The notes: a model not told the origin generated them from the sequence alone. 61,312 nucleotides of DNA from Verrucomicrobiia bacterium (GCA_035946615.1 DASYZB010000013.1:1-61312), one strand, 5' to 3'. Shown: positions 27,728 through 36,499, counted from the first letter of the stretch. Numbers and translations: made by a program.

Positions 27728-28251
27728 GTTTTGGTCTTCTTTCTGTTGCGCTGGCGCGATCGGCCGGCGACAGGCTTGTAGTCGTCTGCGGGCACTGCCA
27801 TGAGCTGCGCATCCATGACGAGAACAAGCCTTGGCGCACTTTGTTTTTCCCTTCCCACGCGCGCAAGCTTTTTCCCCAATCCGTCACCTTGGCTGACGAA
27901 CTCGTGGGTAAGGTGAGCTAAGGGCGCCTTACGGGATTGGGCGTCGGATGCCCAGGGACCTTGGTATAACAGAAGACTTGTACGGGGGCAATTACTGGGC
28001 AATTACGGCGGGGGAATGGCTTGGGGTTGCATTATGTAATACCATAACAGAGCCAACAATCAGGCCAAGCGCAGCTTGCGTGTGGTCATCAGGGGAAAAG
28101 TCGTCCAAAGTACGCGCTCCGAAAAGGGCCTGCAAAACCGTAGCGTGCTCCGCAGTTGTTCGAGACCAAGCGCCGCCAAGGCAAGAAACCTCATGAGTTC
28201 TTTCCGCGTTTTTTGCGCTCTAATCTGTTCTACGAAAACCCAAGCCTGCCA
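27728..28251. other. Intergenic stretch with eroded reading frames
   Basis: A reverse-strand frame from 28002 to 27724 ends with LVLVMDAQLMAVPADDYKPV and the basic tail RSRQRNRKKTKT, its TGA overlapping the DUF2961 ATG. Its first 35 residues look non-coding. Another reverse-strand frame without a start around 28030-28190 reads TLDDFSPDDHTQAALGLIVG. Neither matches a family I know. They could be transposase or small-gene remnants, or chance. No tRNA or clear promoter is seen. Confidence 0.3.
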
Positions 28252-29355
28252 TCACCTGATTGATCCGTCGGGCATAATGGTGTTGGTGAAGATGGCGCCG
28301 GTAAAATCGGCGCCATTTGTAATCGCATTGAGCAGATTTGCCTGGGAGAAGTCGGCGGAGCGAAACCGGCCCTGGGTAAGATTGGCATTGGTGAGAATGG
28401 CGCCGAAGAAATCGGCATTATTGAAGTTGGCGCCGGTCAGGTTCGCATTGCCGAAATTGGATTCTTCAAGGACGGACTCGAAGCAGAAGGAGTTGGTCAA
28501 ATTGGCCCCAATAAGGCCTGCCTGAAACAGCAAGACCGAGCTCAAGTTTGCTGCATGAAGGTCTCGCCCGATGAGGGGCTGATTGAGAATCTGCCAAACC
28601 AGGCGCGATTTGGAATCGATGAGGGTAGTCCCGTCAATCAGCGTTCCCTTGAAATCTACAAACGCCATACTCGCCGCGGTAAAATTGGCCCCGCGGAGGT
28701 CGGCGCCACTGAGATCGGTCTCGAAGAACGATGAGCCGCTGAAGTTAGCGTGATTGAAATTGACTCCTGCCAGGGTCGCTTCACTGAGATCAACATTGAG
28801 CAGGATGGCGTTTGTGGCCGGATGGTTGACTAACTGCCAGATGAGCTGTGGTTTCGCATCAATCTGCGTGTCGGTGTCGAGTATCACATTGTTCCAAGTT
28901 GCGAACCGGAGGTCGGCGCCGGTGAGGATCGCAAACGTGAAGTCAGTTCCTGTCAGGTCGGCTGCCAACAGACCCGCGTTTTCAAAATCGCCAAACGTTG
29001 CGTCCACCCCATCGAAGCTGGCGAAATTGAAATTAGCCGAGGCGGCCTGGACGCCGAACAGGTCAGCGCCGGTCAGGACCCCTTGGCTGAGGTCCGCGGA
29101 GCGGAGGTCTGCGCCGCCCAAGTTCGCGCCGGTCAGAGTGGCCTGGCTGAGGTTGGCGCCGAATAGATTCGCGCCGAAGAAATCCGCGTCCTCCAGCTCG
29201 CCGAAAGCGAGATTCGCGTTGTTCAATTCCGCATACTCCAGAGAGATGCTTGATTGCACGCGGTAAAAGGCCGCGCCGGAAAGAGAATCCTGGAGGCTAA
29301 GGGTTTGGCCCGGTGTTCCGCTCATCGGCCCGCCGAGCACGCTCCAGGTGGTCAA
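28252..29355 (-). CDS. Pentapeptide-repeat protein, probably 5'-truncated
   Basis: 367 residues from a TTG; no ATG fits. Most of it is a right-handed quadrilateral beta-helix built of A(D/N)LXX units: AELNNANLAFGELEDADFFG, ANLFGANLSQATLTGANLGG, ADLRSADLSQG and so on, in two or three blocks separated by about 35-residue spacers containing DSKSRLVWQ and DAKPQLIWQLVNHPA. The first 40 residues (DLTTWSVLG to AAFYRVQSS) match the beta module that normally ends secreted Verrucomicrobial proteins. With no signal peptide and a module that belongs at a C-terminus leading the protein, the original N-terminus is probably missing or the start lies in the hairpin region. Confidence 0.7.
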   Translation of the reverse strand: MTTWSVLGGPMSGTPGQTLSLQDSLSGAAFYRVQSSISLEYAELNNANLAFGELEDADFFGANLFGANLSQATLTGANLGGADLRSADLSQGVLTGADLFGVQAASANFNFASFDGVDATFGDFENAGLLAADLTGTDFTFAILTGADLRFATWNNVILDTDTQIDAKPQLIWQLVNHPATNAILLNVDLSEATLAGVNFNHANFSGSSFFETDLSGADLRGANFTAASMAFVDFKGTLIDGTTLIDSKSRLVWQILNQPLIGRDLHAANLSSVLLFQAGLIGANLTNSFCFESVLEESNFGNANLTGANFNNADFFGAILTNANLTQGRFRSADFSQANLLNAITNGADFTGAIFTNTIMPDGSIR

Positions 29356-29373
29356 ATCGGAGCTTCGCTCGTC

Positions 29374-29398
29374 ATTTTCACGCTTTTTGCGTGAAAAT
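29374..29398. repeat. Perfect hairpin upstream of the pentapeptide gene
   Basis: ATTTTCACGC-ttttt-GCGTGAAAAT, a 10-bp perfect inverted repeat with a 5-nt loop. In the reverse-strand frame of the pentapeptide gene it translates openly (KKREND before SSDLTTW), and the first stop upstream is just past it. Could be a repeat that broke the gene, a terminator or an operator. Confidence 0.5.
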
Positions 29399-29429
29399 CA
29401 CGCGTCGATGTTCCTCAATTCAAGCAAGC

Positions 29430-29497
29430 GTCCGATGACAGACGCCAAGGAGGTGGGGGTGGGGAACCCCGCTGAAGAAAACGTTCTGTCACCGGAC
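29430..29497. repeat. 68-bp element with 12-bp inverted ends
   Basis: GTCCGATGACAG (29430-29441) and CTGTCACCGGAC (29486-29497) pair in 11 of 12 positions around a G-rich centre with GGGGTGGGGAACCCC. Likely a small dispersed palindromic element; no coding content. Confidence 0.45.
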
Positions 29498-29603
29498 GAT
29501 CAGCCTTTTAGCTGAACGCTTTTGTCCGCACAAGCTTTTGTTGATTGCAGCGTGACATTTCAGTTTTACGTCAGCGCACACTACGTAGGATTAGCTCTTC
29601 CCA

Positions 29604-29990
29604 TCAATTTGACCCGCTCCGCGGCGCCTCATTGGGCGGGACAGGGCAGACTTTGGCGCTGATATCGATGGGCGGAGCTTCGGGCGGCTGAGTTGGCGCT
29701 TTTTTGCGCAGCATTATCACCACCGCCGTGCACCCGGTCCAGGTCGGCAGCATATCGACGATTGGGACCAGCTCGATAACAAAAGTGGGCAGCAGGAGCG
29801 GGTGGAACCCAATTGCTGCTGAAACCAGGACCATTGCAATCACATCCAGAACCTCGTCAGCCCCCGGAACGGCCCCAAACAGCAACTGAACGGCATCGGT
29901 TGCAATGGCCACCGAATAGGCGAACCAGATGCGTTTCCGGGTCAATGCCGGGACGCCAAACCAGCGCGGCAGTTTTGTTGATGTTGTCAT
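29604..29990 (-). CDS. Small inner-membrane protein of unknown function
   Basis: 128 residues from the ATG at 29990; a longer frame back to 30068 would add an unconvincing leader. The sequence has two to three membrane segments: IWFAYSVAIATDAVQLLFG, VLDVIAMVLVSAAIGFHPLL and LPTFVIELVPIVDMLPTWTG, and a Pro-rich polar tail (APTQPPEAPPIDIS). The PDxxP-like spacing recalls small DUF4112-type proteins, but I cannot confirm the family. It stands alone between repeats, and the ribosome-binding site is weak. Confidence 0.5.
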   Translation of the reverse strand: MTTSTKLPRWFGVPALTRKRIWFAYSVAIATDAVQLLFGAVPGADEVLDVIAMVLVSAAIGFHPLLLPTFVIELVPIVDMLPTWTGCTAVVIMLRKKAPTQPPEAPPIDISAKVCPVPPNEAPRSGSN

Positions 29991-30093
29991 CGGCTTACGC
30001 TCGCCAATTAGCCCCAGCATACAGCCATCTGGAAAGGAATGCCATCCCCGCGGCGTCCGCCTGAGCATTTTGGCGTTCAGTTTCTCTGCGCTC

Positions 30094-30182
30094 TTTGCGT
30101 TCCTTTGCGGCTAAAAATGCTTGTCTTACTGCTTGTAACCGATAGCGTCTCGGAACCGGAAGCAGCCGCAAGAGAACGCAAA
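30094..30182. repeat. 89-bp element with 19-bp inverted ends (TTTGCGTTC type)
   Basis: TTTGCGTTCCTTTGCGGCT at 30094-30112 and its inverted partner at 30164-30182 (reverse complement TTTGCGTTCTCTTGCGGCT) differ at two positions. This CTTTGCGTTC-type sequence is, from memory, a widespread intergenic repeat. Here two copies face each other and could fold into one long stem. Confidence 0.6.
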
Positions 30183-30273
30183 GGGTGATTCCAACCGAAG
30201 GCACGATACCATGAATTATGCAGTAGCTGATTCCTACTTCATAACTCATACTTCATCCCTGAAACATTGAAAC

Positions 30274-31734
30274 ATGGCCTTCCGATTCCACTTCTCGCAA
30301 CCAGCCTGGCCCCTGGTCCTGGCTCTTCTCCTCACCGCGCTCAGGCCGGCGTGCCTGGCTCAGCAGCCTGCGCAGGGCTTGCCAAAAATCCGCGTCGCCA
30401 AAGATGGACGCACCTTTATCGACGAGTATGGGCGGCCATTCGTCCCGTTCGGCGTCACCTACTATCGGCCAAACACTGGATGGGCGCCTCAGGTTTGGAA
30501 ACAGTTCGACCCCGAGGCAACCCGCAAAGACTTTGCCAAAATGAAAGAGTTGAGCGTCAATTGCATCCGGGTTTTCCTCAGCTTTAAGTCCTTTTACACA
30601 GACCCGGGCACGTTGCGGACGGAGGGTTTAGCGAAATTCGATAAATTCCTAACGCTTGCCGAGGAGGCCGGCATTTACGTCCATCCGACCGGCCCGGATT
30701 TTTGGGAAGGTCCACCGAATTGGAGTCCGGTGGCTGTCGAAGACGAGAAAACCGTCCAGGCATTGGAAGAGTTTTGGAAGCTCTTCGCGGCGCGCTACAA
30801 GGGCCGGAACGTCATCTTGGCCTATGATTTGAAGAACGAACCCGAGGTTGGATGGAACGACCGGATGAAGCCTGGTTGGAATGCGTGGCTCCAAAACAAA
30901 TATGGCACTCTTGAGCGGCTGGACAGGGCATGGGGCGCGGCCCATTCCGGCCAGTTTGGAAGCCTCCCACTCCCCGATGAACAGGACGCATTGAATAATC
31001 CCGAGTTGCTGGATTTTCAACACTTTCGCGAGGGCCTTGCGGACGAGTGGACCCGGCGCCAGGCGGCGGCCATCAAGTCGGTTGACCCCGGCGCTCTGGT
31101 GACGGCTGGGCTCATCCAATGGTCCGTTCCATCTCTCCTGCCGGCAGGGCCGCGACACTACGCCGCTTTTCGCCCGGAGCGGCAGGCAAGGTTTCTCGAT
31201 TTTCTTGAAATCCATTTTTACCCGCTCGAACACGGGGCGTACGCGTATCGCGACGAAGAGGATGAATTGGCAAATCTTGCGTATCTCGAGGGGATAGTCC
31301 GCGAGGCGGCGCGTCCAGGCAAGCCGGTGGTTCTAGCCGAGTTCGGCTGGTATGGCGGGGGCAAGCCCAAATTTGATAACGGAAACCAGCCTGCGGCGAC
31401 CCAGGAGCAACAGGCTGGCTATTGCGGGCGCGTTGTAAAAACCTCTGCCTGCTTTGTGGCCGGCTGGCTAAACTGGGGTTTCTACGATTGCCCGGACGCC
31501 AGCGATTGCAGCGAATTCACGGGGCTGGTCACTGCCGATGGAAGCGTCAAGGCTTGGGGCAAAACATTCCATGAGTTGGCTGCGCAGTACAGCGGCAGCC
31601 AAATCCCGCCGGCAAAAATCGGGCCCCGGCCTGCCCTGGATTGGGATGCCTGCCTGACCGACAGGGGCACTCAACGAGAATTCCGGAAAAGGTACCTTGC
31701 GGCCTTCCTCAAGGACTATCCGGCCGAAAAGTAA
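30274..31734 (+). CDS. Secreted GH5-like glycoside hydrolase (cellulase/mannanase type)
   Basis: 486 residues with a signal peptide (PLVLALLLTALRPACLAQQ). Clan GH-A features: FVPFGVTYYRPNTGWAPQVW, MKELSVNCIRVFLSFKSFY, YDLKNEPEVGWND where the first Glu after Asn is the likely acid/base, LDFLEIHFYPLEHGAYAYRD, and VVLAEFGWYGGGKP with the likely nucleophile Glu. GH5/GH42-like enzymes of this form hydrolyse beta-linked polysaccharides such as mannan or glucan outside the cytoplasm. Substrate not readable. The C-terminal 60 residues contain no CBM that I recognise. Transcribed alone; convergent with the tsaB gene 9 bp away. Confidence 0.85.
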   Translation: MAFRFHFSQPAWPLVLALLLTALRPACLAQQPAQGLPKIRVAKDGRTFIDEYGRPFVPFGVTYYRPNTGWAPQVWKQFDPEATRKDFAKMKELSVNCIRVFLSFKSFYTDPGTLRTEGLAKFDKFLTLAEEAGIYVHPTGPDFWEGPPNWSPVAVEDEKTVQALEEFWKLFAARYKGRNVILAYDLKNEPEVGWNDRMKPGWNAWLQNKYGTLERLDRAWGAAHSGQFGSLPLPDEQDALNNPELLDFQHFREGLADEWTRRQAAAIKSVDPGALVTAGLIQWSVPSLLPAGPRHYAAFRPERQARFLDFLEIHFYPLEHGAYAYRDEEDELANLAYLEGIVREAARPGKPVVLAEFGWYGGGKPKFDNGNQPAATQEQQAGYCGRVVKTSACFVAGWLNWGFYDCPDASDCSEFTGLVTADGSVKAWGKTFHELAAQYSGSQIPPAKIGPRPALDWDACLTDRGTQREFRKRYLAAFLKDYPAEK

Positions 31735-31743
31735 GAACGGTTT

Positions 31744-32403
31744 TTAGGGTATTATTCGAGGCGGGGGTGCTTTAACAAAGCTCGTTTCACGCAGGTAGAT
31801 CGGCCCGAGTTCTTCACCGGACAAAAAGTCCGTTTCCCCCACGCTGAGGCGGGCCAGCGTGGCCGCACGCGGGAAGAGAAGCCGGCCTTCGGGGAACCAG
31901 CGGGTCACTTCAGGTCCCACGAGCAGACCACCCGAAGCGAGGCCTTGCTGCACTTCACTCGAACACGCCAGCCGAAGCGGAGAAAGCCCGCGGCGCTGGG
32001 CGGGTTTCAGCTCATAAGCAGCCAGGTAAAATTCATTTCGTTGAGCGTCGATGATCACATGGACCCGGCCTGTGAGGCCTGCAGCTTGAGCCTCGGCGGC
32101 AATGCATTCGGCGCTGCTAATGCCCAACAACTTTATCCCACGCCCCAATTGCCAGCCCTGCGCCAGGGCGATGGCCGTGCGGATACCGGTGTAAGATCCC
32201 GGCCCCAAACCGACAGCGAGACACTCGATTTGCTCGCGCTCGATGCGCGCCTGCCGCAAGGCCTCCTCGATCATGGCCAGCGGTCTCATCGAGCCGGGAC
32301 CGGTCTCGATGACTTCGGCCAGCACCAGAGGCTCCTCGGCGCGGACCTCAACCGCCGCAACGCTCCTTTGCGGGGAAGAGAATTCAAGACCCAATATCTT
32401 CAT
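31744..32403 (-). CDS. tsaB: tRNA threonylcarbamoyladenosine biosynthesis protein TsaB
   Basis: 219 residues. It acts with TsaD and TsaE to add threonylcarbamoyl to A37 of ANN-decoding tRNAs. The N-terminus MKILGLEFSSPQRSVAA is the ASKHA-fold opening (GxEFSS replaces the usual DTS), AVGLGPGSYTGIRTAIALAQ is the diagnostic TsaB motif, and IDAQRNEFYLAAYE follows. The metal-binding HxxxH of TsaD is absent, as expected for the inactive paralogue. The start overlaps the end of tsaE by 20 bp; the ATG eight codons upstream is less likely. Last gene of the CPBP-thiL-tsaE-tsaB operon. Confidence 0.93.
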   Translation of the reverse strand: MKILGLEFSSPQRSVAAVEVRAEEPLVLAEVIETGPGSMRPLAMIEEALRQARIEREQIECLAVGLGPGSYTGIRTAIALAQGWQLGRGIKLLGISSAECIAAEAQAAGLTGRVHVIIDAQRNEFYLAAYELKPAQRRGLSPLRLACSSEVQQGLASGGLLVGPEVTRWFPEGRLLFPRAATLARLSVGETDFLSGEELGPIYLRETSFVKAPPPRIIP

Positions 32404-32890
32404 ACACAATGCGCCGTTCACGCTCACTGAGCGTCTCGATACGAACCATGCGCAGCGGGACCGAGCCGCGGCCCATGTTTGAGTGGAGCGAGATCAGAGG
32501 CGTTGGCCCTCCCCTGCCCTCCCCTGGTTCGCCGGTTGCATCCAGCGCTCGTTGCACGAACCGTTCGGCCCATTCAATCACTGTGACGCCGTCGGGCTGC
32601 AAATAATCGGTCAGCCCGGCAGCGACCACCTGCTCAGGTGTTTCGAGCCGGTACAAATCGAGGTGAAACAGGGTCAATCGGCCACCGGCATAGGTATGCA
32701 CGAGAGCGAAGGTGGGCGATAAGACAAGCTGGCTGAAACCCAATCCTCGCGCCAGCCCTTTGACTAACTGGGTTTTGCCCGAACCCAGGTGCCCGGTAAG
32801 GGCAATGACCCAGCCCCGCATCGCATCGCGTCCCCAAGCCTCACCCAGCGCTTGAGTCTCGGAGGGGCTATGAGAAATGCACGTAACCAT
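32384..32890 (-). CDS. tsaE: tRNA threonylcarbamoyladenosine biosynthesis ATPase TsaE
   Basis: 168 residues from ATG 32890. The P-loop ALTGHLGSGKTQLVKGLARG (about residues 27-46), SPTFALVHTY, LFHLDLYRLETPEQVVAAGL and DGVTVIEWAERF (Walker B-like plus the conserved VIEW-E motif) are all typical. ATP turnover by TsaE drives the TsaB-TsaD complex. The C-terminal 45 residues are longer than in E. coli and Gly/Pro-rich at the join. The start overlaps thiL by 23 bp, and its own end overlaps tsaB, so translation is probably coupled through all three genes. Confidence 0.93.
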   Translation of the reverse strand: MVTCISHSPSETQALGEAWGRDAMRGWVIALTGHLGSGKTQLVKGLARGLGFSQLVLSPTFALVHTYAGGRLTLFHLDLYRLETPEQVVAAGLTDYLQPDGVTVIEWAERFVQRALDATGEPGEGRGGPTPLISLHSNMGRGSVPLRMVRIETLSERERRIVYEDIGS

Positions 32891-33797
32891 GCGCGGCCAA
32901 GGGGCGCACCCCCTGTTTGTCCCGGATTGAAATGCCCTCATGCGGAGTGATCTTGCCGATGCAACTCAGGCGCAGTTGAGGGAATTGCTCCTTCCACGCG
33001 TCCACGAGCGGGACGGCATCGCGGCTGGCAAGAGCAAAGAGCAGTTCGTAATCCTCCCCATCGCTGAGAGCGGCTTGCAGAGGGGCCTTGCCCAAGGGTT
33101 TCTTGGCGGCGTTGCGGGCGTCGCGGCTGATGGGGATGGCTGTGGCCAACAATTCCGCCCCGACCCGGCTGGCTTTGAGGACATGGCGCAGGTCGCCCGC
33201 CAGTCCGTCGCTCAGGTCGAGCATGGCGTGGATGCAAAATTGCTGGGCGAGCCAGCGAGCTTCCGCGAGGCGCGGCTCGAATTCCAGATGCCGGCCCGCC
33301 ATCGAGCCGCCCAACTCGCCCGTAACGAACAGCGCGTCTCCCGGCTCCGCGCCGGAACGCAGCACCGCTTTGCCGCGTTGAACCCAGCCCAACAGCGCAA
33401 TCGAGATAAGAAGGCCGCCCGGAGAGGCGACCGTCTCGCCGCCGGCAAGGGCGACTTCGTGTTTGCGCGCCAAAGCGCTTAATCCGGCATACACACCCTC
33501 GATGCGCGGTGTATCGAATCCGGGTGGCAGCGCAATCGTGACCAGCGCGGCGGTCGGCGTGCCCGCCATGGCGGCCACATCACTCAAGCACCGCGCCATC
33601 GCCTTATGCCCAATTTTTTCCGGCGCCGCACCCGTGGCGAAATGCACACCCTCGACCACAGCGTCGGTTTTGAACAACAACAATCGATCGGGAAGATCGA
33701 AATCGAGGAGCGCGCAATCATCGCCCGGCCCGAGCACAACGGACTTGTTGGTCGGGACCGAACGAGTCAGGTGGCTGATGAGTTCGAACTCGTTCAT
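32868..33797 (-). CDS. thiL: Thiamine-monophosphate kinase
   Basis: 309 residues. It phosphorylates thiamine monophosphate to the active cofactor thiamine diphosphate. The AIR-synthase-like fold is clear: GPGDDCALLDF with the metal-binding aspartates, LLLFKTDAVVEGVHF, GHKAMARCLSDVAAMAGTPT, VALAGGETVASPGG, DALFVTGELGGSMAGRHLEF, LDLSDGLAGDLRHVLKAS and LSDGEDYELLFAL. The ATG overlaps the stop of the CPBP gene as ATGA, and its own end overlaps tsaE. No other thiamine genes are present in the window. Confidence 0.95.
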   Translation of the reverse strand: MNEFELISHLTRSVPTNKSVVLGPGDDCALLDFDLPDRLLLFKTDAVVEGVHFATGAAPEKIGHKAMARCLSDVAAMAGTPTAALVTIALPPGFDTPRIEGVYAGLSALARKHEVALAGGETVASPGGLLISIALLGWVQRGKAVLRSGAEPGDALFVTGELGGSMAGRHLEFEPRLAEARWLAQQFCIHAMLDLSDGLAGDLRHVLKASRVGAELLATAIPISRDARNAAKKPLGKAPLQAALSDGEDYELLFALASRDAVPLVDAWKEQFPQLRLSCIGKITPHEGISIRDKQGVRPLAAHGYVHFS

Positions 33798-34720
33798 GGC
33801 GTTTTACTCCAGGTCTGCTGAAAGGAGTAGAGGATTGCAAAATTGAGGGCGTTAAAGAGAGCGTGGGCGGTAATGGGGGCCAGCAAATTGCCGGTGCGTT
33901 CATAGAGCAAAGCCAAGCCGACCGCCAATAAGGCCAGCGGAATGAAACTGATCAGGTTCAAGTGAACTGCGGCAAACAACAATGCGGTGCCCCAGAGTGC
34001 CAGGCGTGGAAAACCGGCCTGGCGAATCCAACGGTAAAGAACCCCGCGAAAGAGGATTTCCTCCGCGATGGGAGCCAGGATAATCGTGACGACCCCCAGG
34101 GCCAGGCGTGAGGCAAAGGTCATGGCCATTTGCAAGGTCTGCACGGCTTGCTGCTCCTGAGGTTGAAGCCCAAGTTGTGGCAGCCTTTTGGCAACCCACT
34201 CAAGGGACACCGCCGTGCCAAGTTGCAGACCCCAACCGACTGGCAGGAAAAGGCAGGCCAGAATAAACCCCAGCAGCAGAGCCCGAGGCCAGCGGGTTGA
34301 AAACCCGAACGCCTCAACCCAGCCGGTTTGATGCTCATGGAGAAAATAGGCAACTAAAATCAAGGCCGCGCCCTGAAAGCTCAGGGCCGAGATGATCATC
34401 TGCGCGACGGAAGGAGCAGGCGGTCCCGAGAATTTCTGCAACCACAAGCCGAAGCAAAATGCGGCGTAGAGACACACCAAAGAGCCCGCCATTCGGCGCA
34501 GAAAATTGTCGAGGGTCCATTTCTTACGCAACAAAACCAAGGCTGCGCCCAGCAAGCCAAATGTCGCAATCAGTATCGCATAAAAGCGGAAGCCGGATTT
34601 TCCTGGCAACGAATGAAAATGCATCGCCAGGATGCTGAGCGAGCCGCCATACACACAGACGACGAGGCCCAGGAACAACCGGACGATCGCCTCCGCTTTC
34701 CATGGTGTCCCTGATAGCAT
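33794..34720 (-). CDS. CPBP-family intramembrane metalloprotease
   Basis: 308 residues from ATG 34720; ATG at 34750 or TTG at 34777 are alternatives because no start has a strong ribosome-binding site. About eight membrane segments (first LFLGLVVCVYGGSLSILAM). The CPBP/Abi motifs are present: LAPIAEEILFRGVLYRWIRQ (EExxxR), a His-containing LLFAAVHLNLISF, and AHALFNALNF (HxxxN). Members include Rce1-type proteases and bacteriocin self-immunity proteins; substrate unknown. First gene of the operon with thiL, tsaE and tsaB, joined by an ATGA overlap. Confidence 0.85.
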   Translation of the reverse strand: MLSGTPWKAEAIVRLFLGLVVCVYGGSLSILAMHFHSLPGKSGFRFYAILIATFGLLGAALVLLRKKWTLDNFLRRMAGSLVCLYAAFCFGLWLQKFSGPPAPSVAQMIISALSFQGAALILVAYFLHEHQTGWVEAFGFSTRWPRALLLGFILACLFLPVGWGLQLGTAVSLEWVAKRLPQLGLQPQEQQAVQTLQMAMTFASRLALGVVTIILAPIAEEILFRGVLYRWIRQAGFPRLALWGTALLFAAVHLNLISFIPLALLAVGLALLYERTGNLLAPITAHALFNALNFAILYSFQQTWSKTP

Positions 34721-34865
34721 TCGTAAAGGCGCTACAATAAAGGGCGCCATCGAGCGGGCGCAATGGTAATTCCGCAAACCAAGACTTTATGGAGGCCTTC
34801 GGGCCCTAAAAAACTATCGACAAGGACGCCGGTGAAATGTAAAGTAAAGGCCAGTTTGGAGCAAA

Positions 34866-35471
34866 ATGGCAAGACTTCTCATCACATCGAAGGGTTTCTC
34901 CAACCAGGTGATTGAATTGAACCTGGGAGTCAACCGCTTTGGGCGCAGCTCGGAGAACGACTTCCAAATCGAGCATCCAACGGTTTCGGCCCGGCATTGC
35001 GACGTTCTGCTTCGGGACGGCGAGTTGCTGGTGAGGGATTGTAATTCCACCAATGGCACCTTTGTGGGCGGCGACCCGGTCGAGGAAGGGACCCTGGTTA
35101 CCGGCCAGATTCTTAGATTGGGCGATGTCGAGATGCTGGTCGAAACCGCCGAGGTCAACATTGCCATTCCCAAATTTGACCTGCCGCGCCCTGCCCCGCC
35201 GGTTGTTTTGTCAGACGGTTCGCTGATTTGCCCGCGGCATCCCGAAGCCAGAGTGACCCATCAATGCACGTTTTGCCTCGAAGTCCTCTGTGACGCGTGC
35301 GTCCACCGTCTGCGCCGGCGCGGGGGAAAGGTCCTCAAGCTATGTCCCTTGTGCAGCCACAAAGTTGAGCTGCTGGGTGGCGAGCGTAAGAAGAAGAAAA
35401 AATCGCTTTTGGGTTTCTTGCACAAAACAGTCAAGCTCCCGTTCCTTCATGCGATGAAGGAGGATGAATAG
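34866..35471 (+). CDS. FHA-domain protein with a B-box-like zinc site
   Basis: 201 residues. The N-terminal FHA domain (residues about 20-100) has the phosphothreonine-binding residues GRSSENDFQIEHPTVSARHC and DCNSTNGTFVGG. A linker follows, then CPRHPEARVTHQCTFCLEVL, CDACVHRL and LCPLC: paired Cys/His spacing like a B-box or other treble-clef zinc site. The end is a run of lysines (ERKKKKK) and a basic amphipathic stretch. Probably a cytoplasmic scaffold that reads Ser/Thr phosphorylation, but no protein kinase gene is in the window. GGAG at 34857 supports the start. Divergent from the CPBP gene. Confidence 0.8.
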   Translation: MARLLITSKGFSNQVIELNLGVNRFGRSSENDFQIEHPTVSARHCDVLLRDGELLVRDCNSTNGTFVGGDPVEEGTLVTGQILRLGDVEMLVETAEVNIAIPKFDLPRPAPPVVLSDGSLICPRHPEARVTHQCTFCLEVLCDACVHRLRRRGGKVLKLCPLCSHKVELLGGERKKKKKSLLGFLHKTVKLPFLHAMKEDE

Positions 35472-35521
35472 GAGATGCTACGCTTCCTTTTCAATCGGCG
35501 CCAACAACTGCCCTGCGGCGG

Positions 35522-36355
35522 CTACGGACGGTCTGGCGCGGGCTCGGAAACGGGCGTCTGAGGGAGGCGGCGGCGGCGGTACCAGGCGAGCATTGCCAGG
35601 TCGAGCGCGCCGCGTCCGAGGCGATTCCACACACCGTATTTCGAGCGGCCAGCGGTACGCGCGTGATGTGCAACCGGTGTTTCTAGAACGACCGCCCCGG
35701 CATCCTGGGCGAGGATGGGCATGAAACGGTGCAGGCCGTCAAAGGGCAGGAGCTTGGGGACAAGCGAGCGTTTAAAAACGCGCAGATTGCACCCGGTATC
35801 CCGGAAATCGGATTGCAGAATCAATTTACGGGCCGCCCGGGCGATCCAGGTTGAGAACCGGCGCAGCGCGCTGTCCATGCGACGCAATCTCACACCACAG
35901 ACCATATCGCAGGTGGTGAGTTGGGCGAGCAAGCGCGGGAGGTCGGCAGGGTCATTCTGCAAATCGCCATCGAGCGTGGCGATAACCTGCGCGCGGCTGG
36001 CGTTGAAGCCGGTCCATAAGGCGGCGCTTTGGCCACTGTGCTGGAGCAGGCGTAAAGGCCGCACGCGCCTATCCAGCCGCCGGGCTTCGAGGATTTGCTC
36101 CCAGGTCCCGTCGGTGCTGGCGTCATCGACCAGGAGCAATTCGATATCGCGCGGTGGCTCGCTGAATGCCGCAAATACTTGGCGCGCCAAAGGCAGCACG
36201 TTCAGCCGCTCGTTCCAAAATGGGACGACGACAGAAACCTCCGGCGAAGCGATGCCAGAGCTTCCACTGGGCGAGCCGGGCGCCGAAATGGGCGCGAGCG
36301 AAGGCGACGACCCAGCGGTGGGGCCGGGGCCGGATTCCTGCGCTGCTTCATCCAT
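35522..36355 (-). CDS. Family 2 glycosyltransferase (polyprenyl-phosphate sugar synthase type)
   Basis: 277 residues from ATG 36355; a GTG at 36403 is an alternative. A Pro/Ser-rich leader precedes the GT-A domain: VSVVVPFWNERLNVLPLARQ, LLLVDDASTDGTWEQI, HSGQSAALWTGFNASRAQVI, TLDGDLQNDP (the metal-binding DxD) and GCNLRVFKRSL, SKYGVWNRLGRG. The DLQNDP motif marks DPM1/GtrB/ArnC-like enzymes that load a sugar on undecaprenyl phosphate. The C-terminal membrane pair found in GtrB and ArnC is missing, so it would be a soluble DPM1-like form. Neighbours do not form a clear glycan operon. Confidence 0.85.
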   Translation of the reverse strand: MDEAAQESGPGPTAGSSPSLAPISAPGSPSGSSGIASPEVSVVVPFWNERLNVLPLARQVFAAFSEPPRDIELLLVDDASTDGTWEQILEARRLDRRVRPLRLLQHSGQSAALWTGFNASRAQVIATLDGDLQNDPADLPRLLAQLTTCDMVCGVRLRRMDSALRRFSTWIARAARKLILQSDFRDTGCNLRVFKRSLVPKLLPFDGLHRFMPILAQDAGAVVLETPVAHHARTAGRSKYGVWNRLGRGALDLAMLAWYRRRRLPQTPVSEPAPDRP

Positions 36356-36499
36356 AGCGTCTCGTTTGGTTCTAGGCGGCAGGCAGAACGCTAAACAACG
36401 CACTGCCGGGCTGTCACGGGAAATATAGGACGATAAGACTTGGAATTGGTTGGCCGGCCAGGTGGCCTTGTGCTAACGCTGGGCAAAAGCAACTCCACT

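Noticed and set aside
27724-28002. 92-codon frame ending in ATGA with the DUF2961 start
   Set aside because: First 35 residues look non-coding, no known domain, and a chance ATGA overlap is common; kept only as part of the intergenic description.
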